Numbered from the stretch's first letter, positions 8,641 through 17,096 are shown. The stretch: 64,000 nucleotides of DNA from Lachnospiraceae bacterium (GCA_910574885.1 CAJTDD010000023.1:1-64000), one strand, 5' to 3'. Numbers and translations are program-made. The notes: a model not told the origin generated them from the sequence alone.

Positions 8641-8958
8641 TTGGCATATAGAGATGGTAAAAGAATTGAGGGAAAGTTACTTGGAAATGCTATATGCATG
8701 GCGCAATCAGCTTTAACTCAATGGGGTGAGTTTCTTACAGATAAAAATCAGGAAATTCCTGATGCAGGCGAACTGAAAAGCATAGAGGCTGGCGAGGGAG
8801 AATTTGTTAGTTTGATTCGTGCCGATATTAAAGACGGTCGTGCTGTAAAACGAACTGTCAGTATCCCGAAATGGATGGATGATAAAGTGATAGAATCTGG
8901 TTTAAGTTTGTCGAGGGTGTTGCAGAATGTATTAAAAGAGAGGTTGAATATTGGATAA
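8641..8958 (+). pseudogene. HicB-like antitoxin remnant (N-terminally truncated)
   Basis: The frame encodes up to 105 residues from a TTG with no ribosome binding site; the first in-frame ATG is at 8698. The C-terminal half, KRTVSIPKWMDDKVIESG then SRVLQNVLKERL, matches the ribbon-helix-helix tail of HicB antitoxins. The part before it (AQSALTQWGEFL.. and EIPDAGELKSIEAGEGEFV) matches the middle of the HicB RNase-H-like fold. The usual N-terminal strands with the PDLPGC motif are missing, and no HicA toxin is adjacent. It looks like the tail of a decayed toxin-antitoxin locus joined to ilvA. The family call is from recognition; loss of function is inferred. Confidence 0.65.
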
Positions 8959-8970
8959 ACAGCAATTATT

Positions 8971-8996
8971 AGGAGTGTGGTTACACACTCCTTTTT
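8971..8996 (+). terminator. Rho-independent terminator after the ilvA/hicB-remnant unit
   Basis: AGGAGTGTG (8971-8979) pairs with CACACTCCT (8984-8992) and is followed by a TTTTT run. Further down, two overlapping hairpins (9046-9060 CTGCCC/GGGCAG and 9057-9075 GCAGAG/CTCTGC) precede a T-rich stretch and may be a second, weaker stop. Confidence 0.85.
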
Positions 8997-9134
8997 ATAT
9001 GCACAGGGGTACGTAAGGAAATTAGCAGCTTTGGTGTACGGCACCCTGCCCGGCGGGCAGAGGAATTCTCTCTGCTCGATTTTATTGTCTATATAAGAAA
9101 ATCTTAAATGATTAGATTTTTGGAAATATTTCTC

Positions 9135-9163
9135 TTGACAAAATATGTATTATTGTATACAAT
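9135..9163 (+). promoter_or_regulatory. Sigma-A promoter of the citrate synthase-gntR-icd operon, with overlapping operator
   Basis: A perfect -35 TTGACA (9135-9140) and TACAAT (9158-9163) are separated by 17 bases. The perfect 12-bp palindrome ATTGTATACAAT covers 9152-9163, exactly over the -10. Its GTATAC centre resembles operators of FadR-type GntR repressors, and a FadR-type regulator is encoded two genes on, so autoregulation is likely (inference). Confidence 0.8.
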
Positions 9164-9221
9164 TATACACGTTAATGGGTTAGGCTGAATGATAAGACAT
9201 GACACGAAGGAGATGACATCT

Positions 9222-10613
9222 ATGGAAAACAGAAAAGTATACCTGGACAAACACAGCAATCTACTGCAATTGGAGGAACACATGTACCCGCTGGTGGATG
9301 TGAAGAAGCCCAATGTATTTCGGAATCTGTTCCGTTATGACGAGATACCCAAGATTGCATTTAACGACCGTATCGTGCCCCATAGCATGCCAGACGAAAT
9401 CTGGATTACGGACACCACGTTCCGGGACGGCCAGCAGTCGAGGGCGCCCTATAGCACCGAGCAGATTGTGAAGCTTTATGAGTATTTTCACAGGCTTGGA
9501 GGCCCCAACGGGAAGATTCGTCAGTGTGAATTTTTCTTATATAGTAAGAAGGACCGGGACGCGGTATATAAGTGCATGGAGAAAGGGTATAGGTTTCCGG
9601 AAGTCACCAGTTGGATTCGTGCCAGCAAGAAGGATTTTGAACTGGTAAAGGAAATCGGGATGAAGGAGACGGGTATCCTTGTCAGTTGTTCGGATTATCA
9701 TATTTTTTATAAATTGAAGATGACCAGGCGGGAATGTATGGAGCATTATCTGTCGGTTGTGCGTGAGTGTCTGGAAACGGGCGTAAGCCCCAGATGCCAT
9801 TTGGAGGATATTACCAGGTCGGATATCTATGGTTTCGTGATTCCGTTCTGTCTGGAATTGATGCGGCTTATGGAGGAATATCAGATTCCGGTCAAGATCC
9901 GTGTCTGTGATACTATGGGATATGGAGTGAACTATCCGGGCGCCGTGATACCGAGATCGATACCGGGAATTATCTACGGAATCCGTGTCCATGCAGGAGT
10001 GCCAAGCGAACTGATTGAGTTCCATGGACATAATGATTTTTATAAGGCGGTCAGCAATTCAACTACGGCATGGCTCTATGGGGCCAGTGGGGTGAACTGT
10101 TCGTTGTTTGGGATTGGAGAGCGCACGGGCAATACGCCGCTGGAAGCGATGGTGTTTGAGTATGCCCAGCTTAGGGGAACGCTGGACGGCATGGATACCA
10201 CTGTAATTACGGAGCTTTCCGAGTATTATGAGAAGGAGATTGGATATAGGGTTCCGTCAAGGACGCCCTTCGTGGGCAGGAATTTTAACGTTACGCGGGC
10301 GGGCATCCATGCGGACGGGCTGTTGAAGAATGAAGAGATTTACAATGTGTTCGATACAGATAAGTTCCTGAACCGTCCTCCCCTTGTGGCTGTGTCCAAT
10401 ACGTCCGGGCTTGCCGGAATTGCCCACTGGATCAATACATATTTCCATTTACCGGAAGAAAAGCAGGTGGATAAGAATTCGGAGCTGGTCACTATGGTGA
10501 AGGCTTGGGTAGATAAGGAATATGAGGAAGGGCGTGTGACGGTCCTGACTGATGAGGAACTGATTGGAGTGATTGAGAGTGCTAGCAAGCAGTTGGGATG
10601 TGAATTGATGTGA
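9222..10613 (+). CDS. Putative Re-type citrate synthase (isopropylmalate/homocitrate synthase family)
   Basis: The 463-residue protein belongs to the DRE-TIM metallolyase family. It has the catalytic TDTTFRDGQQ motif at 63-72 and the metal-binding EFHGHND motif with HGH at about 268-270. It keeps GASGVNCSLFGIGERTGNTPLE but lacks the C-terminal regulatory LeuA domain. It resembles the clostridial Re-citrate synthase described from C. kluyveri, which condenses acetyl-CoA and oxaloacetate. The isocitrate dehydrogenase downstream supports a 2-oxoglutarate/glutamate role, since no Si-citrate synthase is present here. Homocitrate synthase remains possible. ATG 9222 is chosen because AAGGAG at 9207-9212 gives nine-base spacing; ATGs at 9189 and 9213 fit poorly. 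Confidence 0.75.
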   Translation: MENRKVYLDKHSNLLQLEEHMYPLVDVKKPNVFRNLFRYDEIPKIAFNDRIVPHSMPDEIWITDTTFRDGQQSRAPYSTEQIVKLYEYFHRLGGPNGKIRQCEFFLYSKKDRDAVYKCMEKGYRFPEVTSWIRASKKDFELVKEIGMKETGILVSCSDYHIFYKLKMTRRECMEHYLSVVRECLETGVSPRCHLEDITRSDIYGFVIPFCLELMRLMEEYQIPVKIRVCDTMGYGVNYPGAVIPRSIPGIIYGIRVHAGVPSELIEFHGHNDFYKAVSNSTTAWLYGASGVNCSLFGIGERTGNTPLEAMVFEYAQLRGTLDGMDTTVITELSEYYEKEIGYRVPSRTPFVGRNFNVTRAGIHADGLLKNEEIYNVFDTDKFLNRPPLVAVSNTSGLAGIAHWINTYFHLPEEKQVDKNSELVTMVKAWVDKEYEEGRVTVLTDEELIGVIESASKQLGCELM

Positions 10614-10647
10614 CACAAAAGAGGATAGGAGAGAAGGAAAGGAAGAA

Positions 10648-11337
10648 ATGGAAGAGTATCAAGACCGTTCATTGCGGGGCAGGGTGTTCCGGAAGCTTAG
10701 GGAAGACATCCTGTCAGGGGTCTATCAGGAACGTGATGAACTGCGGGAGATTACCATCGGGGAGGAACTTGGGGTCAGCAGGACTCCGGTGAGGGAGGCG
10801 CTTAGGCAGCTGGAGCTTGAGGGGCTGGTGAAGATTATCCCCAACAAGGGAGCTTATGTGACCGGGATTTCCCGCAAGGATGTTGCAGATATCTATAAGA
10901 TTCGCTCCATGCTGGAAGGAATGTGCGCAAGGTGGGCGACGGAGCATATTACGGGAAAACAGATTGAAGAGCTGGAGGAAGTATTGCTTTTGTCGGAGTT
11001 CCATTTGCGTAAGAAGAGCGAGGGGCAGACGGAGCAGGTGACGGAACTGGACGGAAAGTTCCATAAGATTCTGTACGAAGCCTCGAACAGCCGGATTTTG
11101 GAGCATGTGCTGTCAGATTTCCATAAATATGTGCAGATGGCGCGGGCATTGTCTGTGGGGGAGAAAAACCGGGCCAGGAAATCCATACAGGAACACCGGG
11201 AGATTCTGGAGGCAATCAAGAAGCGCGACGGGGAGCAGGCGGAGAAGCTGGCGAACCGGCATATCATGAATGTGATGAAGAATCTGCATCTGATGGAGAA
11301 GGAAGAAGCCGTCGAACCGTTATATGACGAAGAATAA
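10648..11337 (+). CDS. GntR-family (FadR/FCD subfamily) transcriptional regulator
   Basis: The 229-residue protein has an N-terminal winged helix with the helix-turn-helix at about 32-62 ([20 protein letters not shown]). The C-terminal all-helical FCD ligand-binding domain includes the metal-binding pattern D-x3-H in [14 protein letters not shown] and later His residues in [10 protein letters not shown] and NRHIMNVM. It lies between the citrate synthase-like gene and icd, so it is probably a local repressor responding to a carboxylate such as citrate or an organic acid (inference). The likely operator is the palindrome at 9152-9163. The stop is 14 bases before icd. Confidence 0.88.
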   Translation: MEEYQDRSLRGRVFRKLREDILSGVYQERDELREITIGEELGVSRTPVREALRQLELEGLVKIIPNKGAYVTGISRKDVADIYKIRSMLEGMCARWATEHITGKQIEELEEVLLLSEFHLRKKSEGQTEQVTELDGKFHKILYEASNSRILEHVLSDFHKYVQMARALSVGEKNRARKSIQEHREILEAIKKRDGEQAEKLANRHIMNVMKNLHLMEKEEAVEPLYDEE

Positions 11338-11351
11338 GGAGGTATTTTACT

Positions 11352-12551
11352 ATGGCAAAGATTAAGATGACAACACCAATCGTAGAGATGGATGGAGATG
11401 AGATGACCCGTATCTTGTGGAAGATGATTAAAGACCATCTGCTAGAGCCGTTTATTGAACTGAATACGGAATATTATGACCTGGGGCTTGAGCATCGGAA
11501 CGAGACGGACGACCAGGTGACGATTGATTCGGCAAACGCTACGAAAAAGTATAAGGTAGCCGTGAAGTGCGCGACGATTACACCCAATGCGGCGCGTATG
11601 ACGGAGTATGATTTGAAAGAAATGTGGAAGAGCCCCAACGGGACGATTCGGGCGATTTTGGATGGTACGGTCTTCCGTGCGCCGATTGTAGTTAAGGGAA
11701 TCGAACCTTGTGTGAGGAACTGGAAGAAGCCGATTACCATCGCCCGGCATGCTTACGGGGATGTGTATAAGGGGTCTGAGATGAAGGTTCCGGGAGCCGG
11801 GAAGGTGGAGCTTGTGTATACGGCGAAGGATGGACAGGAGACAAGAGAACTGGTCCATGAGTTCGACGGCGCGGGGATTGTGCAGGGAATGCATAATGTC
11901 AACCAGTCTATTGAGAGTTTTGCGAGAAGTTGTTTTAACTATGCGCTGGATATTAAGCAGGATCTCTGGTTTGCGACTAAGGATACGATTTCCAAGAAGT
12001 ATGACCATACGTTTAAAGATATTTTCCAGGATATTTATGACGGGGAGTATCAGGAGAAGTTCAAGGAGGCGGGAATTACATATTTCTATACCTTGATTGA
12101 CGATGCCGTGGCGCGTGTGATGAAGTCTGAGGGCGGGTATATCTGGGCATGTAAGAACTATGACGGGGATGTGATGAGCGATATGGTCTCATCTGCCTTT
12201 GGCTCTCTTGCCATGATGACCTCTGTGCTGGTGTCTCCGGACGGGTATTATGAGTATGAGGCGGCCCACGGGACGGTGCAGCGGCATTATTATAAGCATC
12301 TTGAGGGGGAAGAGACGTCTACCAACTCCGTAGCGACCATATTTGCATGGACGGGAGCGCTTAGGAAACGCGGAGAGCTGGATGGGAATCAGGAATTGAT
12401 AGATTTTGCGGACAGGCTTGAGAAGGCCACGGTGGATACGATTGAAGACGGGAAGATGACGAAGGATCTGGCATTGATTACGACGATTGAGAATCCGACG
12501 GTGCTGAACAGTGAGGAATTTATCAAGGCGATTGCCGGGAGGTTATCCTAG
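11352..12551 (+). CDS. icd: NADP-dependent isocitrate dehydrogenase, dimeric type
   Basis: The enzyme oxidatively decarboxylates isocitrate to 2-oxoglutarate with NADP. The 399-residue protein is of the eukaryote-like dimeric subfamily: [20 protein letters not shown] at the N-terminus, [19 protein letters not shown] near 95-113, and the metal-binding region with [24 protein letters not shown]. The NADP-binding region [11 protein letters not shown] lies near 305. The ATG at 11352 has AAGGAGG upstream. It ends the operon with the Re-citrate synthase-like gene. Aconitase is not in the window and must be elsewhere if the pathway is complete. Its stop codon lies inside an inverted repeat. Confidence 0.95.
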   Translation: MAKIKMTTPIVEMDGDEMTRILWKMIKDHLLEPFIELNTEYYDLGLEHRNETDDQVTIDSANATKKYKVAVKCATITPNAARMTEYDLKEMWKSPNGTIRAILDGTVFRAPIVVKGIEPCVRNWKKPITIARHAYGDVYKGSEMKVPGAGKVELVYTAKDGQETRELVHEFDGAGIVQGMHNVNQSIESFARSCFNYALDIKQDLWFATKDTISKKYDHTFKDIFQDIYDGEYQEKFKEAGITYFYTLIDDAVARVMKSEGGYIWACKNYDGDVMSDMVSSAFGSLAMMTSVLVSPDGYYEYEAAHGTVQRHYYKHLEGEETSTNSVATIFAWTGALRKRGELDGNQELIDFADRLEKATVDTIEDGKMTKDLALITTIENPTVLNSEEFIKAIAGRLS

Positions 12552-12613
12552 TACAGCGAATATTAAGTAATAGGCAAGCCAAACTATCCAAAACTTAATT
12601 TTCGCTGTACTAG
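12548..12613. repeat. 21-bp inverted repeat overlapping the icd stop codon
   Basis: Arms 12548-12568 and 12593-12613 match at 20 of 21 positions when inverted (outer end CTAGTACAGCGAA), with a 24-base spacer. There is no T-run, so it is not a classical terminator. It could end the icd transcript as a stable 3' hairpin, or be a remnant of a small inverted-repeat mobile element. Confidence 0.75.
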
Positions 12614-12683
12614 TTAGGATATATAAAGTACAGGAATGTGTAATAGAAAAATATGTAAAGGATTAGCCTGTTAAAATGGGGGT

Positions 12684-12715
12684 CGGGAAATGCTGCATTT
12701 CTGCAATATTTCCCG
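12684..12715 (-). terminator. Hairpin downstream of the minus-strand membrane gene
   Basis: GGGAAAT and ATTTCCC arms with an inner GCA/TGC pair form a stable stem just beyond the stop codon at 12726. The downstream minus strand is only weakly T-rich, so termination efficiency is uncertain. Confidence 0.45.
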
Positions 12716-12725
12716 GCGCCCTTAT

Positions 12726-13157
12726 TTACATTTCTTTGGAATATTTTCTGGCATAGTATGCGTAGGAGCCGCCTAATATAAGCAATGCTGCGGCAGAGCC
12801 GATGATTCCCAGTAAATCGGATTTTGCCTCGATAAGAAGGAATGGCAGGCAAATCAACACGTATACCATAATGTCAAATGTCCGGGCTTTCGCTAAGTCA
12901 TGGATGGTCCTGGTACGCTCGTCGTTTAGGTCGATGACAGTCTGGCGGCTCTCTTCGGGGTATTTCTCATACTGGTAGGTGGTTCCGAAGTAGTGGACTC
13001 CGTTTAAAGCCAGCAACATGCCTGCGTAATGGATGAGAGTCAGGCATACGGCGGCTGCCTGGCTGCCGAAGATGTGGAGATTTTTCAACATAGAGGCAAT
13101 GGCGTACATTGGGAGCCCTACAAGGATATATGTCTGTTTTTTCTTTTTGGTGGTCAT
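12726..13157 (-). CDS. Small four-helix membrane protein of unknown function
   Basis: The 143-residue protein starts with a lysine-rich cytoplasmic end (TTKKKKQ). It has four likely membrane segments: about 9-29 (ILVGLPMYAIASML), 36-60 (AVCLTLIHYAGMLLAL), a pair after a soluble stretch at about 95-115 (IMVYVLICLPFLLI), and 118-137 (LLGIIGSAAALLILGGS). The central loop is charged (EKYPEESRQTVIDLNDERTRT). ATG at 13157 is preferred because GGGAGGGG lies just upstream. Longer in-frame starts pass through the promoter region. I do not recognise a family. It converges with icd and has its own promoter. Confidence 0.75.
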   Translation of the reverse strand: MTTKKKKQTYILVGLPMYAIASMLKNLHIFGSQAAAVCLTLIHYAGMLLALNGVHYFGTTYQYEKYPEESRQTVIDLNDERTRTIHDLAKARTFDIMVYVLICLPFLLIEAKSDLLGIIGSAAALLILGGSYAYYARKYSKEM

Positions 13158-13212
13158 GGCTGCCCCTCCCTTTTTTGCAAAATGTGATGGAAAGTTTATT
13201 TTCCATACGTCC

Positions 13213-13241
13213 AGTATAAGGGGGAAGATAGAAAATGTCAA
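13213..13241 (-). promoter_or_regulatory. Sigma-A promoter for the minus-strand membrane gene
   Basis: Read on the minus strand, TTGACA (13241-13236) and TATACT (13218-13213) are 17 bases apart, about 55 bases upstream of the ATG at 13157. The divergent interval 13242-13449 has no further gene. A TATAAT at 13309-13314 could serve the plus-strand flavoprotein, but its -35 is poor. Confidence 0.8.
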
Positions 13242-13449
13242 GTTAGCTTTCCGTGTTTTTGGGACAAATTTATCTGTGAAAACCATACCATTTTTTCTAT
13301 GATAATGCTATAATAAAATAGTATGATGATTTGTCAAGCTAATGGCAGGCGGATAACATCTGGCTATTGATGTGAAATAATGTGTGGATAAGCCTGCGTA
13401 TGGCTGGCTTACATTCTGATAGATAGATACATAGAGAAGGGAGAACGAG

Positions 13450-14184
13450 ATGAAGATACTGATGATTAACGGCACCATGAGGCACGGCTCAAGCTATCAT
13501 ATCGGAAAGATGGTGATTGAAAAGATTGCGAGGGAAGAAGATCAGGTCATTGAGTTATTTCTTCCTAAGGATATGCCGGAATACTGCCGGGGGTGCGCGG
13601 CCTGTATTATGGAGAGCGAGAAGAAGTGTCCGGATTATCTGATGTATATGAAGCGGGTGACGCGGATGATTGATGAGGCGGATCTGCTGGTGTTCACGTC
13701 TCCGGTCCATGTGCTTCATGTGACAGGGGCTTTGAAGGCCCTGTTGGATCATTACGGATACCGGTTTATGGTGCATAGGCCGGCGGAGTGCATGTTTGGC
13801 AAGCAGGCTGTTTGCATTACTACCGGGGCTGGCGGCGGGATGAGATCCACGCTCAAGGATATCAAGAGCAGCCTGTTCTTCTGGGGCGTGGCGCGGATCT
13901 ATACATACGGGATTGCCGTGGCTGCGGTACGGTGGGAGGATGTGCAGATGCCGATTAAGGAGAAGATCGTAAATGATGTGGATCGGCTTGCAATGAAGCT
14001 GACCCGGGATACCGCTTCCGTGACCCCGGCGTTGAAGACGAAGATTTTGTTCTATATCATGCGGCATATGCAGCAGAACGGGAAACATCTGCCGGATGTC
14101 ACTTACTGGAAGGAAAAGGGGTGGCTTGGGAAGGAGCGTCCGTGGAAGAAGGCGGCGCAGGAAAGCAGGCAGGGGAATGAATGA
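13450..14184 (+). CDS. Flavodoxin-like NAD(P)H-dependent oxidoreductase
   Basis: The 244-residue protein has the flavodoxin-like FMN reductase fold: an FMN phosphate loop at the N-terminus (INGTMRHGSSYHIGKM) and a Cys-rich motif YCRGCAACIMESEKKC at about 47-62. The conserved FTSPVHVLHVTGALKALLDH segment follows near 93, and a nicotinamide-region CITTGAGGGMRSTLKD near 130. The cysteines recall iron-sulfur flavoproteins, but the usual cluster spacing is not clear. The C-terminal 80 residues are basic and specific to this subgroup. The substrate is unknown. It converges on the ABC-F gene, with a terminator between them. Confidence 0.8.
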   Translation: MKILMINGTMRHGSSYHIGKMVIEKIAREEDQVIELFLPKDMPEYCRGCAACIMESEKKCPDYLMYMKRVTRMIDEADLLVFTSPVHVLHVTGALKALLDHYGYRFMVHRPAECMFGKQAVCITTGAGGGMRSTLKDIKSSLFFWGVARIYTYGIAVAAVRWEDVQMPIKEKIVNDVDRLAMKLTRDTASVTPALKTKILFYIMRHMQQNGKHLPDVTYWKEKGWLGKERPWKKAAQESRQGNE

Positions 14185-14189
14185 AAAAC

Positions 14190-14219
14190 GGGACGTAGTA
14201 ACATGTTTTACTACGTCCC
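14190..14219 (-). terminator. Terminator of the ABC-F gene (convergent junction)
   Basis: GGGACGTAGTA (14190-14200) pairs with TACTACGTCCC (14209-14219). Read on the minus strand, the stem is followed by GTTTTT, so it works for the minus-strand gene. The plus-strand side lacks a T-run but still has the stem. Confidence 0.8.
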
Positions 14220-16124
14220 TAATTCTTCCCAACGCTCATATAATACTTCTAATTCCGCTGCAATCGAAGCCTTTTCGTCCGCCAATTCCTGGCACTTCAT
14301 GGAGTTGGTAAATACTTCCTCCTGCGCCATCATACGGTCAATCTCAGCATCCCGCTCCTCAAGGGTGGTGATGCGCTCCTCGGTCTTTTTCAGTTCGTTT
14401 AAGCGTTTCCGCTCCCTTGCCTGCGCCTCTTTCTGTTCCTGCCAGCTTAATTTCGATTCCGATACGGTTCCGGCAGAGGAAGAAAGCGCTTCCTCGCCTC
14501 CGGCATAAGCGGCGGTCAGTTCTTCCCGTTTTTCCAGATAATAGTCGTAATTCCCGATATAGTTGACGAAAGTGTGGTTGACCAGTTCCAGAATCCGCGT
14601 CGCCGTCTGGTTGATAAAATACCGGTCATGGGACACATAGAGCAGAGTCCCGGTATAGTCGTTCAGCGCCTTCTCAAGGATCTCCTTGGAGGTGATGTCC
14701 AGATGGTTCGTGGGCTCGTCCAGAATCAGGAAGTTCGCCCGTGAAAGCATCAGCTTCGCCAGTGAAACGCGGCCCCGCTCACCGCCGCTTAAATCCCCGA
14801 TCCGTTTGAATACGTCGTCCCCTGTGAACAGGAATGCCGCCAGCATGTTGCGTATCCTGGTGTTGGTAAGCTCCGGGTAGTCGTCGGAGATTTCATCGAA
14901 AATGGTCTTTTCCATGTGGAGTACATGGTGTTCCTGGTCATAATAGCCGATTTCCACGTTGGTTCCCAAGGTGAACGTCCCTGTGTCGGCAGGTAGTACC
15001 TGGTTCAGGATTTTCAGGAGCGTAGTCTTTCCCGTCCCGTTGTCCCCGATGACGGCGATATGTTCCCCACGTTTGATTTCAAAGCTGACATCCGTGAACA
15101 ATACCTGATTGGGAAAAGATTTGCCAAGGGAATCTACGGACAGCACGTCATTGCCGCTGATACGCGAGGGTTCCAATGTTAAATGGATTTCGGTATTCAT
15201 TTCGGCAGGTTTTTCTATGGGCTTGATTTTTTCCAGCATTTTTTCCCGGCTTTCCGCCCGCTTGATGGACTTTTCCCGGTTAAATGAGCGCAGTTTTTCG
15301 ATGACTGCCTCGTGGTGTTTGATTTCCTGCTGTTGGTTTAAGTATTCTTTGAGCCTGGCTTCCCTAAGCTGCCTTTTTTTCTCGGCGTAGGCGCTGTAGT
15401 TTCCTGTATAGACCATGAGTTTCCCAAGTTCGATTTCTAAGATTTTCGTAACTACCCGGTCCAGGAAATATCGGTCATGGGAGACGATCAGTACGGCTCC
15501 AGGGTAATTCAAAAGATAGGTCTCAAGCCATGCAATGGAGTTTAGGTCCAAGTGGTTAGTCGGCTCGTCAAGGAGCAGGATGTCTGGTTTCGTAAGCAGG
15601 AGTTTCCCCAGAGACACCCGTGTCTTCTGGCCTCCCGAGAGGGTGGCTACGGGCTTGGAGAAATCCTCTTCGCCAAAGCCAAGTCCTTTGAGGACGCCTG
15701 TAATCTCGCTTTCATAGGCGTATCCATTATCACGCTCGAAAGCGGCGGTCAGCCTGTGGTAGGTCTCCAGACGTGCGGCAAGGGCGTCCCCTTCCAGAGA
15801 TTTCAGTTCCAGCTCAATCGAACGGATCTGCTGCTCCATGGCGATAATGTCTGCCTTGGCCAGTTTTACTTCTTCATAGATGTTACTGCCGCTTACCATG
15901 TCCTGATGCTGGGCGAGATAGCCCAAAGTCTTTCCTTTGGTCAGGACGATTTCCCCGCCGTCTGTGGGGAGTTCGCCGACAATCATCTTGAACAGCGTGG
16001 TCTTTCCGGCGCCGTTTGGCCCTACGAGGGCGGCTTTTTCGTGGTCTTCTATATGAAATGAACCTTCCGTGACGATGACATTTTCACCGAAGGATTTGCA
16101 AAGTCCGTGGCATGCCAGTATCAT
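14211..16124 (-). CDS. ABC-F family ATPase
   Basis: ABC-F proteins act on ribosomes, either as translation factors or antibiotic-protection proteins, and have no transmembrane domains. The 637-residue protein has two ATPase domains. The first has GPNGAGKT (35-42), LSGGQKTRVSLG and LLLDEPTNHLD. The second has GDNGTGKTT (near 355), LSGGERGRVSLA and LILDEPTNHLD. A long basic interdomain linker (about 235-300) and a C-terminal coiled coil (about 560-637) are present, a layout close to YdiF/Uup. I chose the ATG at 16124 after AAAGGAGGG. A longer in-frame start at 16226 overlaps the probable -10. Whether it gives drug resistance cannot be told. Confidence 0.93.
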   Translation of the reverse strand: MILACHGLCKSFGENVIVTEGSFHIEDHEKAALVGPNGAGKTTLFKMIVGELPTDGGEIVLTKGKTLGYLAQHQDMVSGSNIYEEVKLAKADIIAMEQQIRSIELELKSLEGDALAARLETYHRLTAAFERDNGYAYESEITGVLKGLGFGEEDFSKPVATLSGGQKTRVSLGKLLLTKPDILLLDEPTNHLDLNSIAWLETYLLNYPGAVLIVSHDRYFLDRVVTKILEIELGKLMVYTGNYSAYAEKKRQLREARLKEYLNQQQEIKHHEAVIEKLRSFNREKSIKRAESREKMLEKIKPIEKPAEMNTEIHLTLEPSRISGNDVLSVDSLGKSFPNQVLFTDVSFEIKRGEHIAVIGDNGTGKTTLLKILNQVLPADTGTFTLGTNVEIGYYDQEHHVLHMEKTIFDEISDDYPELTNTRIRNMLAAFLFTGDDVFKRIGDLSGGERGRVSLAKLMLSRANFLILDEPTNHLDITSKEILEKALNDYTGTLLYVSHDRYFINQTATRILELVNHTFVNYIGNYDYYLEKREELTAAYAGGEEALSSSAGTVSESKLSWQEQKEAQARERKRLNELKKTEERITTLEERDAEIDRMMAQEEVFTNSMKCQELADEKASIAAELEVLYERWEELGT

Positions 16125-16192
16125 GATGTCCCTCCTTTTTTGTGTTTCCTGTCTGTGGTTTTGGCCGATCAGACGTTGTAATTGAGTAAATG

Positions 16193-16213
16193 AGCCTGCT
16201 TTTTTGGCAGGCT
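16193..16213. other. Hairpin in the ABC-F leader
   Basis: AGCCTGC and GCAGGCT arms flank a six-base loop in the untranslated leader of the minus-strand ABC-F gene. No T-run follows on that strand, so I do not call it an attenuator, although ABC-F genes are often controlled by leader structures. Confidence 0.4.
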
Positions 16214-16260
16214 GATACCCTTTCATTATAACGAAAATTATACAAAATACAACTAAAAGT

Positions 16261-16289
16261 TTGACTTTAATCTAACAATTCTATATAAT
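16261..16289 (+). promoter_or_regulatory. Sigma-A promoter of rex
   Basis: TTGACT (16261-16266) and TATAAT (16284-16289) have 17-base spacing. The divergent minus strand carries ATTATA-type -10 bases at 16225-16230 for the ABC-F gene, with a weaker -35. No clear Rex operator (TTGTGA..TCACAA type) overlaps the rex promoter. Confidence 0.85.
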
Positions 16290-16324
16290 TGGGTATTAGA
16301 AAGGAAATGGAAGGTGAATTAAAA

Positions 16325-16969
16325 TTGGAAGAAAGAGAAATTTCCCAGGCAGTCATACGAAGGTTGCCCAGGTATTACAGATATCTTGGTGAGTTATTGG
16401 AGAACGGGGTAGAGCGGATCTCGTCCAATGACCTGAGCAGGCGGATGAAGGTGACGGCATCCCAGATTCGTCAGGATCTTAATAATTTCGGCGGATTTGG
16501 GCAGCAGGGATATGGATATAACGTGAAGTATCTTTATACGGAGATCGGTAAGATCCTGGGCTTGGAGGAAGATCACCGTATGATTATCATAGGCGCCGGT
16601 AATCTGGGACAGGCCCTGGCGAATTATGCGGCATTCGAGAAGAGGGGATTCATCCTGAAAGGAATTTTTGATGTGAACCCAAGGCTTGCGGGCATGACGA
16701 TACGGGGCGTACCGGTTCGGATGATCGAGGAGCTTGGCGAGTTTGTGAAGGACAACGAGGTAGAGATTGCGGCTCTTACCATCCCTAAGGACCGGGCGGT
16801 GGAGGTGGCGGATCTCCTGGTCGCCAACGGCGTGAGGGCAATCTGGAATTTTGCTCACACAGATTTGAACCTGCCGGAGCATGTTATCGTTGAGAATGTG
16901 CATCTGTCGGAGAGCCTGATGCAGTTGTCCTATAAAATTAACAGGTTCAATGAGGAACACAAAAAGTAA
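16325..16969 (+). CDS. rex: Redox-sensing transcriptional repressor Rex
   Basis: Rex senses the NADH/NAD+ ratio and represses fermentation genes when NADH is low. The 214-residue protein has an N-terminal winged helix (AVIRRLPRYYRYLGEL, then SNDLSRRMKVTASQIRQDLN) and the Rossmann NADH-binding glycine motif IIGAGNLGQALANY near 85. The C-terminal domain-swap helix is also present. The TTG at 16325 is preferred: AAGGTG at 16311-16316 gives eight-base spacing and the product has normal Rex length. An ATG at 16307 lies only a few bases after a weak AAGGA. Confidence 0.95.
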   Translation: MEEREISQAVIRRLPRYYRYLGELLENGVERISSNDLSRRMKVTASQIRQDLNNFGGFGQQGYGYNVKYLYTEIGKILGLEEDHRMIIIGAGNLGQALANYAAFEKRGFILKGIFDVNPRLAGMTIRGVPVRMIEELGEFVKDNEVEIAALTIPKDRAVEVADLLVANGVRAIWNFAHTDLNLPEHVIVENVHLSESLMQLSYKINRFNEEHKK

Positions 16970-16979
16970 TGATTGAAAG

Positions 16980-17030
16980 ACTGTATGGAAATTGCTTTTA
17001 GAAAAAGTATTTTTCATACAGTTTGTTGAT
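16980..17030 (+). terminator. Probable terminator after rex
   Basis: ACTGTATGGAAA (16980-16991) pairs with TTTTCATACAGT (17011-17022) and is followed by a T-rich TTGTTGATTTT. The long A/T-rich loop makes the stem moderately strong. Confidence 0.65.
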
Positions 17031-17096
17031 TTTACCCGCTGTATCCTGCTGCCGTTTGCGTCCGGCCGGGAAGGTATGGGGAATAAGGAGGAACAT

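Noticed and set aside
7490..8647. 385-codon minus-strand frame opposite ilvA
   Set aside because: Antisense shadow of a highly conserved gene; Arg/His-rich, no family resemblance.
9001..9134. Small gene between the hicB remnant and the citrate synthase promoter
   Set aside because: Only short frames without ribosome binding sites; the sequence is taken up by hairpins and an A/T-rich promoter region.
16289..16324. Longer Rex start sites
   Set aside because: The upstream TTG lies on the promoter -10 and the ATG at 16307 is too close to the likely transcription start and to its AAGGA.
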